Shown here: one piece after another, positions 56,044-64,000 of the stretch
Numbering within the stretch: the stretch's first letter is position 1
How the letters are laid out: every line of letters begins with the position of its first letter
DNA from: Ceratorhiza oryzae-sativae
Lineage: Eukaryota; Basidiomycota; Agaricomycetes; Cantharellales; Ceratobasidiaceae
Direction of reading: 5' to 3'
NCBI GenBank assembly: GCA_030998015.1
Contig: JARWMV010000009.1
Coordinates: forward strand, 124,001-188,000
Length of the DNA: 64,000 bases
Translations under genes and position numbers: made by a program
Notes under the pieces: generated by a model
What the model saw: the letters and a program-made list of their open reading frames with translations, nothing else
The model's database searches: none
Told to the model about the DNA's origin: nothing

Positions 56044-58732
56044 GTTTGCTGGTGACAAGATGGAGGTAGACGGAGTGCCTCCTGTTGGGGAGGAGGTATT
56101 TGGACAAGGTGTGCATGTAGTCGATTTGGCTGTAGATGAATAAGCAGGAACAGGTGCAGAGAATGAGCATGATGTGCTCACATAGTTGTGGTATGGAGAT
56201 GGAGGGAAAGCTGGACTAGGCAGATATGTAGGATAATGTACAAATGGATAAAAATAAAGAGGGTGAGGATAGAACAGAGGAGGGTGATTGTAGGCATGCC
56301 CAGGGATTGGTTCTGCATGAGTTTGTGCTTGGGGGAAGGTGGAATGGGACAGAGATGGGCTGCGTTTTGACAAAGTGGCAAGGACATCTGATGAATTCAA
56401 CTTGTTGCTGGCCACTCCCTTTTTTGCCATTGTTTCTGTCCATTTAGGGCACAGTGAGTTTCTCACTGTGAGCTCAAATTAACACATGATAAATTGAATT
56501 TGGGCTAGAGCAAACCACTCACCATTATGGTTGGTCACCCTGCAGGTGCAGCAGTGGATAGCACCAATCTTCTTGGGGGGTGGAGCACCAAGGAGCAGCG
56601 TTGCATCAGTTTTAGAGGGTGGTTGGGTTGCTTGGGGAGTTGGCTTGGTTTTTTGGGTGCTCTGAGGGGCAGGCTAGACTCCAAGGATGATTTGAAGTAC
56701 CTGAGGGCCATACTGGTTGTGGCAGTGCCATTTTGGCACCTGGCGCCAGAGGTTTTCAATTGTCTGAAGAGCTCCTCAGCGAGCTAGCAGGACAATACAT
56801 AGGATCTGTTTGTCACCAAGAATCCCCATCCCCCCAATCATATGATGTGCTCCCCAGTGTGCTGTGGCAATATCCTCATGCCAAATCTCCAGTGCCTCTC
56901 AAAGCCCTAGGTCAATGTCAGACCACTGGGCAGGATCCTTGTCTTTGAGCTGAATTTGATTAGGAGCACGTTTTGTTGTAGGGGGTGAATCCACTGTGGC
57001 CATGAGTGCTTTAGCAATGTTGGGATTACAGCTGTCACAGCACTTGGATTCAGGGGGAGGTGGTCGACAACAGCAAATACAGCAGTACTCGTCACTTCCC
57101 TCTATCATATCAATACGTGTATCAGTATGGAATCAAAGAATTTGTTGTTTTTCAATCTTACCTTGAGGAATTGCAGGGTTAGCAAAAAATTGATTCCCAG
57201 CCATGTGGTGACATCCTGATCAAGGTGTAGAAGAGCACCACTGGTGAGCATTGATAAAGGCATCCATAACCTCTTCAACACTTCAGGTACACCTGTGTTG
57301 TGGCTTGGTAGGTCCTGAACCTTTGCTGGAAGCCACCTGCAGCTCTGACAATTTCAACCCAACCCCAGGCTTGACATCTAAGGTCTTGACATCATGGTTT
57401 GCATCCAGGCTCTTGTCAGCCTTTTGTTTCTTTGCAGCCTGTTGCTCTTGGTGCTTTTCCATTGCTGCCTGTAATTGCTTTTTTGTATCATCAAAATACT
57501 TTGATTCCACAATTAGGATGGCAATTGCAACTAGTGTGGCACTCTGTGCACATCTTCCAAATTGCTGAAACAGCATACAGAATCTAGAGGGGAGTTGAAA
57601 CTGTACTACTAGCTCAATGTCAGGGATATCAATCCCCTAAATGCATTGGTGAATATAAGGCCAAAATAGCAGCAAAAATCAACATACCATGCCAGCCACA
57701 TCAGTGCACACAATGCCAAAAATCTGACCCCCTTGTAAGTCTTTGAGTGCCTTCTCATTGAACTTGTGTGACACATCCAAATGAACCCAAACAATGCAAT
57801 CCCAAAGCTCAGGGGGGAGACATGAGCAAAGGAATTTTCCAGCTTGTACACACAGCTCTCAAGTATTCATGAACAACATGAATTTTTGAGGGTGTGGAGA
57901 CTCTGCAGTTAAGCCAAGGGGGATCAGGAATGCAACATCGAACAGAGACTGTGCTGAGTGTTGCATTTTGTGGACAACTGGAATAATATTTGGTCAATCA
58001 TTTGGCTGTTGAATGATTTCTGGTTCATCATCTAGCCTTAGTGAAGACTTGAGCTGCTTGGTCATCTTCAGAGTGAGGGTTGCCAACAAAGCCAGGAAAG
58101 TTGTGTGTGGTATCCGATTATGAAGAATACACAATCACTGGTAAGCTGGCCAAAAACCACCCCAATCAAGTACACAGTGGGCCTTGTCAAAAACTACACA
58201 TGTAACACACTCACAAAATTGAGGAGATTTCCAGAGGTAGGAGTTGAATTGGTTATCCTCATCCACATACTCTGGAGAAGCAATAACAAATCAATATTTG
58301 CCAGCAGAAATGTCCTAAAAAATATTCAAGTGTGTTCTATCATTCAAGCAAATCCTCAAATACCTTGAAAGCTTGGTTTGTGGCAGTCTCGGCTGTCAAG
58401 TTGATTGCTGTAACGCCCAGTCCCTCTAGTGCAAGATGAAGCGAGTGTTGGTTCCCTAGTAGCTGTAGTGGGCATATGAGAAGACAGCCTTCTGTTTGCC
58501 AGATGAATGGCATGAGGAAAGTAATCGATTTTCCAGAGCCAGTTGGAGAGATTAAGAAGGTATGCTTTCTTTCTAGTTGAAGTTGGCATGCCCGAGCTTG
58601 GAAATGACAAGGAGTGACATTAAATATTGATTCCGCATACGATATGATATTGCCTAAGGTAACAGACTGTTTCGGCCAAGGTATAGGCATAGCATAAATA
58701 TATATTATAAGAGCATTAAGTACGCAGACAAA

Positions 58733-59166
58733 AGAGTGACTGAGAGATGACTGCGAGAGTCACATGTGGTGTTCCAAGGTGACACCGAGGTGACGCCCGA
58801 GCAGCCAAACTGTGCGCAAGCACAGGGTGAGGCCCTGGGTAAACACAAATAAACAGACAAGTGAAGCCCCAGTCGTTCGAGCACGAAGTCTTGAGTGAAA
58901 ATGCCATAATGTTACCCTCCCCCCACGTGACTCGCCTTAGGCGTCTCGCTCGGACTCGCTTCCCTCTTCGCGCTACACTCTTTCTCCCTGTACCCCGGTG
59001 CAGGGTGTTGCCCGGTTCTTCTTCTTCGTGATCAGGCCGGGACCGCGCCTTGGCTCATTGTGAGACTGCTAGCGGTATACAAATAATAGATTTCATCATC
59101 ATCTTGAGTGAAAAGAACCCTGTATTTTCCCTGACATCACGTGCTCAACGGCTGGGAAGGAGTCTA
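58733..59166 (-). repeat. Right terminal inverted repeat, interrupted by a SINE-like insert
   Basis: It comprises about 221 bp of TIR sequence plus a 213-bp insertion (insert and one TSD). It retains more CpG dinucleotides than the left TIR. The promoter of the helicase gene probably overlaps its inner border, where an AT-rich TATAATATATA run lies at about 58697-58707. Confidence 0.86.
58902..59101. mobile_element. SINE-like 200-bp insertion with 13-bp TSD
   Basis: TCTTGAGTGAAAA occurs at 58889-58901 and again at 59102-59114, and only once in the left TIR, so the DNA between them is an insertion. It is GC- and CpG-rich, starts TGCCATAATG and ends in an ATC repeat (TTTCATCATCA). A long TSD and a simple-repeat tail fit LINE-mobilised SINEs. 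No clear Pol III A or B box was identified, so the class is provisional. Confidence 0.72.
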
Positions 59167-59362
59167 GTTTATAGTATGTTAAATTGATACAATCTTCGGA
59201 AATGAGATTGAAATCGGTTGGCACAGGAACCTCAGCAAGAGGGTGTAAAAACTGCGCCTATGCCAAAAAGGGCTGCACCGAGGAATGGCACAGATTTGGA
59301 AGGGAGGCTCCAGCGTCGGCAGTGGCCCTTCCGCATTCTATCTCTATGACCATTGCTCCATC

Positions 59363-59369
59363 TATAAAA
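59363..59369 (+). promoter_or_regulatory. TATA box of the DUF2235 gene
   Basis: TATAAAA lies 64 nt before the ATG at 59427 and about 190 bp outside the right TIR. The big element therefore landed just upstream of this promoter. Confidence 0.5.
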
Positions 59370-59426
59370 CCGCTCAGAGCTCGACTTGCTGAGCTGTGAT
59401 TCACCACCCACATTCGATAATTTACT

Positions 59427-62400
59427 ATGAACACACCAATGCCAGATACCCCAGTAGGGGGTGGGAAGCCGGGCCCTCGAAAGCTCATTGTGTGCGTTGA
59501 TGGGACATCGAATCAATTTTCGGACAAGGTGAGTATCATTCGCAACATCAAACCTATACTCACTCAAGCTCGAATCACAAGAATACCAATGTCGTCGAGC
59601 TCTATAGCCGCATCACCAAAGATTCAACCCAGCTCACTTACTATAACAGTGGTGTTGGGACATACGCGCGGCCCTTCTGGTGGTCTCTCGAATACCAAAA
59701 ACAGCAGCTAATGAGACGAGTCGATTTGGCCATTGCTTGGTAGGTTGTTGATTTGCAAAGCGGGGATTTGCCTAATGTTTGCCGGCAGAAACTTTGAAAA
59801 GGTCGTGCTTGGTGCATATCGTTGGTTGGCCGATCTTTATCAGCCAGGGGACCAAATATTTTTATTTGGTATGGACAAACCAGTCGTTGTCTGTCCGTAA
59901 CTCATGTCATGCTTAGGGTTTTCACGGGGAGCATATCAAGTTCGGACACTTGCAGCAATGATACAAAAAGTATACACATATCACTGCCGGACATGACTTT
60001 ATTCTAATTGGAAAGAACTAGGTTGGCCTTATTTATCCAGGGAACCAGGAGCAAATCCCATTGTAAGCCCACTACGCGAGCGCCACACATGCAAATCTGG
60101 ACTAATGTCGCCACGGTTTCTAGCGCTTGGGCCATGTACTCCGGCAACGACCATAACTCATTGCAATTCAAACAAGCATTTTGCCGGGAGCAAGTAGATA
60201 TACACTTTGTGGGTGTCTGGTACGTGGTATTCCTACCTTCGTGCTTGCTCTAGTCATAATGTCAAATAGGGATACTGTCGCATCAGTTGGAGTGTTGCCG
60301 AGAAAGCCGTTCCCACTGACCGACAAGTGCCAACACATAACTCACTTTCGCCACGCCCTTGCGCTTGATGAGCTCCGAGTCAAGTTTCTGCCCGAACACA
60401 TCAACGATACTCCACGTGGCAACCACACTTTGAAAGAAGTCTGGTTTGCAGGGACACACTCTGATATGTAAGCACTCTCGACTGACAAGGTTATCATATC
60501 TGATTAAACCATGCTCAGTGGTGGAGGGAACAAATCAAACCCTACGTTGGATCGTGGGGGTGAGCCCCTGAAATGGATGATGGAGGAGGCCCAGGAGTGT
60601 GGTCTGTCTGTGCGCTTACACGACGTCAAGATCGGTGTCCCTCATGCTGAGGTCACCAACTCTATGCGCTGGAAATGGTGGATACTGGAGATACTTCCTA
60701 TCTCTTGGAAAAAATATGCCCCAAACTATCATTTCACTGTGATGAGGCAAGTTTGTTTGTGTGCTTGAGTTGGCTCTCACTTGTTAACTGCTGAGTGAAG
60801 ACGCCCGCACCTGATGAGACCTCGTGAAGTGCTCCCTCACCAGTCGATTCATTGGACTGTGGGAGCAAGTCTTGACAAGAGCGATGTCAACAAACCCACC
60901 AACTTGGGGAAGCAGTATCGCCCCGAGGCAAAGCCACTTGGATTCGATGGGGAAATAATTGAATGGGAGAACATGAGCATGGACGATCGTAGAATTGGGG
61001 AGCCTCGCTGGGAAGACGAGTACGAATTCAGACGCCTGGTAAATATACTCAAGGCTGAACCCAAGTCAGCCCGCTCCTCCTGGTTCTCTCATCTTTATGA
61101 CTATGCTTGCGGGCAGAATAGTGTGTAATCTTTCTTCTTAGTGACATTAACTCGCTCAACATATTTCACGCACTAGGTCATGGCAAACCAGAGGTAATAT
61201 GGGCATACGGTGGACCCCAGTTTCTTCAGAGGATATTTAGATTATACGGGAACGACCCAAAAACGACACAGCTGACCCGTCTCATCATTGGTTTTGGTCG
61301 GGAAACTCAAATTTAGTACGTCTATCGTACTGAGTGCGTGTTCTAGACCACACTTTGCCATGGAGCGGGCTTGAAGGTGCACGCGCGCTTGAGGAGCGCA
61401 ATCAAAATGAGAAAAAAGAGCAAGGTGAGATTGAATAATCCACTCGTTGGATCGAGGTTATTTATATTATTTAGACACGGCCAAACGTTTGGAGGAAATG
61501 ATCATACCCCGTGTTGGTCTACTACTCGCACAGTGGGTAACTGATCCCCGAAAATGTGTGTACGACACAGTTTTGCTCTACGATCATCCTATTTGACACT
61601 TTGTTTAGCTGGCGATGAATCCGAGTCTGATTCAGGATCGGAGCTGGATTCGGAGTCCCTAGTTGACTCCAAGGCTCCAAAGCAAAGCCACTGGGGTTGG
61701 ATCCTTAGTCTTTTTAAGTCAGGGGCTTCGGATGTTGGCGAGACTGACCCTGTCGGCAGTAAGTATGCCCTTTGAAGGCACACACCTGGTTGCTCATTCA
61801 AGACATAGCGCAATGGAATTTGGATCGTGTCCCCAAGGATGAACGTTCGATTGCTTTAGCCCACGCGGTCGTTGATTTGGTACTGGATTTGACAAAAACA
61901 AGTATGCATCCTACTTGTTTTTAGCAGGACGACCATCCTGATAATTGGTACAATTATTAGAATATGTCTCTGTACTTGAACGAGCGAGCAGCAGGCTCGC
62001 TACTGTGATGGCGGGGTTGATAGCTGACCTGACCAACATTGATGAGGATAATATAATCGAGAGCGCTGAGGATTGGGAGGCGGATAAAGCAGGTATGGCC
62101 CACTGCTGATCACGACTTGAGTCCTCAAACTGATTGCGACGACTTTAGCATTTGCGGAGGCAGTCCTGAATGTGGTGGATGCTCTCTTTAAATATGGTAA
62201 GGACAGCTATTTGTGTAGTGTTCGGAGGAGTGACATAAAACTTGTCTTCATATAGATGCTTCAAGGAAGTCATTCTATGAGGGAAAAACTGGACGCAAGC
62301 TTCAACCTTTGATCAGGGCTCGTCGCACCTATCTAAAGATGGGATTGCAATCAATACGGACTGTAGCACTGTTGAGTCTAGACGGTAAGTCATTATTTAA

Positions 62401-63960
62401 ATGTTGGATGAATCGAACGTCTATTCAGCTATTCTCATCAAACAGATTACTGCGGAGCGGATATAGCTGATTCTGAAGTCATCCAAGAGCTTATTGCGAT
62501 CGTGGGCGACTATCAAGAACTTCAGGACCGACAGGCGGAGCCAATATTCAACGAAGCCCTTACGGTCATGGCCACCCTATCTAGGCATTGTGAGATATTT
62601 GTGTCTGGAGCTTTCCATTCCGGAAACTAATCGCAATACCAGCTTGGTGCGCTTTGGCCTTGACCGAGGAGAAGAATTTGAACGTCTTGATCAAGCTGCT
62701 CGAACGCCAAGCTTGCGTCAACGACGTACTGCGAATTCTTGGTAATAGTTCAAAAGAGCGTGAGTTTTTCGCTTGGATGTTAGCCGTGGCTAGTATTGAC
62801 ACATAAACAGACCCTGACCAGTTTTTCCCGGAGCACGTTAGAGCTCTCGCTCCATTCATGCGCCAGAATAACGATGCCATTTTCACTCTTGCAAATATCC
62901 TGCGTGAACGTAGGTCACTCGAATCATGTATTACTGATTTGAACCCACTGAATCTCGTCCCAGCTGGCAGGTCGTATTGTACAGACTTTCTCAACGAGTA
63001 CAGCCAGGAAGGAGTTGTGAGCACATCCATCGAGCTGCTGCAGCACACGGAATGCAGTACTGTCCTCCTTGCAAGCCGCTTGCTAAGGAATTTAGTGTTT
63101 CAAGGTGCGCTGCAAAGTCACTATTTAGTCAGTTGGCTTACCCCCTATGCAGCGGAGGTGCTCAAAAGTTCACCAGATGAGCCTCAGGAAATAAACCTTC
63201 CTTTTGTGGAGTTGGCTCGAGCTCTTTCGGATGCGCTCAAGTCTCCCCAATCTAACGATCTCGTTGAGGATCTTCTAGCGACTGACATGCGGGTTACGCT
63301 ACAAGGTGAGTTCCTTTTGTCTAAGAACGAGCCTAGCTAACCATTCTGCCTGGATAGAACCAATACCAGACGACCATTTTGCCGTGCTAGAATCATTGGC
63401 GTCAAAGAATTCCACAAGGCGATCTTGGCGGCGTCAGCCGGAGCGGCGCACGGTAAGTCATTTTCAGTTTTGCAAATGGCAAGATTTAAACTACGACCAT
63501 GTTCCTATGTGATATAAGATAAAAATCGTTGGGAACGTGTTGATCAATATGTCCCTACCTTGGTCCAGATGCTCGGCCCTGAAGATAGGTCTTTCCTGAA
63601 AGCATCAATGGAAGTCCTTACGGTTCTTGTGAAACAAGGTATGCTTGATTCAGAAGCATCACTACGCACATCTAAACGTGGGTGCTCTTGTACTAGGTTA
63701 CATCCTACCAGACCCATATTTGAAAGATGCAGCCAGTCGTGTGGCTCTTGTAGTTCGGTCAGTCTATGCAAGCACTGGAATCACCTCGACTGGTATGTTG
63801 TGACCTTGTACAGCTGTGCGACATAGTACTCACAGGGGTTACTCAAGGCCAGAGGATTATTACCATCGCTGCTTTCAACTTGACCGAAGCTCTGTGCAGT
63901 AGCTGTAAGGGTGACCTAATGATGGATGGTTACACGATGCTAAATATACACAATCTATAG
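59427..63960 (+). CDS. DUF2235 alpha/beta-hydrolase with helical-repeat C-terminal region (runs to or past the window end)
   Basis: The N-terminal domain is DUF2235 (Tle1-like phospholipase fold): KLIVCVDGTSNQF, YYNSGVGTYARP, then FLFGFSRGAYQVRTLAAMI with the catalytic Ser in GFSRGA. It continues with GVWDTVASVG, the HALALDE block and KEVWFAGTHSDMGGG, with the last pair split by an intron. The exons join in frame across introns of about 50 nt. After the hydrolase (about 61130) the chain goes on with acidic Ser-rich spacer (ESESDSGSELDSES) and long alpha-helical stretches such as EVIQELIAIVGDYQELQDRQ and STVLLASRLLRNLVFQGALQ, which resemble armadillo/HEAT repeats. Whether the tail belongs to the same protein or is a second gene starting near 61400 cannot be settled here. 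The natural stop was not identified. Confidence 0.75.
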
Positions 63961-64000
63961 CATTGACTCGGAGCTGTGTGATTGATTCGGGCATCCTGAA

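Larger units (their letters stand above)
49012..58690 (-). pseudogene. RecQ-type DNA helicase gene of the TIR element, split by Gypsy copy 2 and decayed
   Basis: The gene starts near 58690 (MPIPWPKQSVTLGN) just inside the right TIR. It shows a Q-motif (TPCHFQARACQLQLE), Walker A (LISPTGSGKS, about 58545), motif II in the form FDKAHC near 58185 where active RecQ proteins have DEAH, motif V (IVCTDVAGMGIDIPDIELVV) and motif VI as QQFGRCAQ where QRxGRxxR is expected. A C-terminal CCDSCNP zinc box follows near 57040. The tail is Pro/Ser-rich (56466-56044). Gypsy copy 2 interrupts it at 56043/49095; beyond the insert the frame continues HKAPGESTPFWTPAAITFTG and stops at 49012-49014. The Glu to Lys and Arg to Cys/Gln changes fit G-to-A or CpG decay. 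By family it is a 3'-5' ATP-dependent helicase, with a presumed role in transposition. Confidence 0.8.
37814..59166. mobile_element. 21.35-kb TIR element carrying DUF6589 and RecQ-helicase genes
   Basis: The left end TAGACTCCTTCCCAGC and right end GCTGGGAAGGAGTCTA are inverted copies. They are bounded by GTTTATAGT at 37805-37813 and 59167-59175, a 9-bp TSD. Inside, two genes point toward each other from the two TIRs: a DUF6589 protein (+) on the left and a RecQ-type helicase (-) on the right. The rest of its length is later cargo: two Gypsy elements of about 6.95 kb, a SINE-like insert and the inverted duplication forming the central palindrome. Without the nested inserts the element would be about 7.2 kb. 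Both genes are damaged, so this copy is dead. A 9-bp TSD is usual for Mutator-like elements, but no recognisable MULE transposase is present. DUF6589 as the transposase is inference. Confidence 0.8.

Noticed and set aside
56008..56466. Minus-strand 152-codon Pro-rich ORF as a separate gene
   Set aside because: It is the helicase C-terminal exon running into LTR sequence at the Gypsy insertion point.
37814..59166. Starship-type giant element or Helitron
   Set aside because: No tyrosine recombinase (DUF3435) was seen, the RecQ-type helicase is not a Rep-Hel protein, and TIRs plus a 9-bp TSD do not fit either class.

Overview
This window is fungal nuclear DNA, most likely from an Agaricomycete basidiomycete. 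Rhizoctonia/Thanatephorus is the best guess. The evidence is dense short introns of about 45-65 nt with GT..AG borders, many small exons, TATA boxes 30-60 nt before start codons, and a typical family set: multi-intron P450s, glyoxal-oxidase-like copper radical oxidase, DUF6535, DUF2235 and DUF6589 proteins, and Tf/sushi-like Gypsy elements. The species is an inference.

Layout. (1) 0.8-35 kb is host sequence: PUF6 (+), a vacuolar PQ-loop transporter (+), a P450 (-), an orphan P450 first exon (-), a glyoxal-oxidase-like enzyme (-), DUF6535-like remnants (-), ribosomal protein uL14 (+), V-ATPase subunit E (-), two tandem secreted EEP-fold hydrolases (+, the first with a jacalin-like lectin tail), a thiolase (-), another P450 (+) and an MFS anion transporter (+). 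(2) 35.4-37.8 kb is a 5'-truncated LINE with a 15-bp target-site duplication (TSD), itself hit by a 200-bp hairpin MITE. (3) 37.8-59.2 kb is the most striking structure. It is a 21.35-kb element with about 220-bp terminal inverted repeats (TIRs) and a 9-bp TSD, carrying two convergent genes: a DUF6589 protein (+) and a RecQ-type helicase (-). Later insertions sit inside it: two full-length Gypsy chromoviruses (5-bp TSDs) and a SINE-like insert in the right TIR. A 0.7-kb-arm palindrome lies between the two genes. (4) 59.4 kb to the end is a DUF2235 hydrolase with a long helical-repeat tail, running off the window.

Two kinds of damage recur. Inside the transposons the stops and lost catalytic residues are mostly CpG-to-TpG/CpA changes. 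In otherwise well-conserved host genes (uL14, thiolase twice, P450, MFS, EEP) the breaks are single missing bases, several of them in short homopolymers. That second pattern looks more like unpolished long-read sequence than biology, and should be resolved before any of these genes is called a pseudogene.

Coordinates of intron-containing genes are outer bounds from start to stop. Splice sites were read by eye. No tRNA, rRNA or CRISPR was seen.
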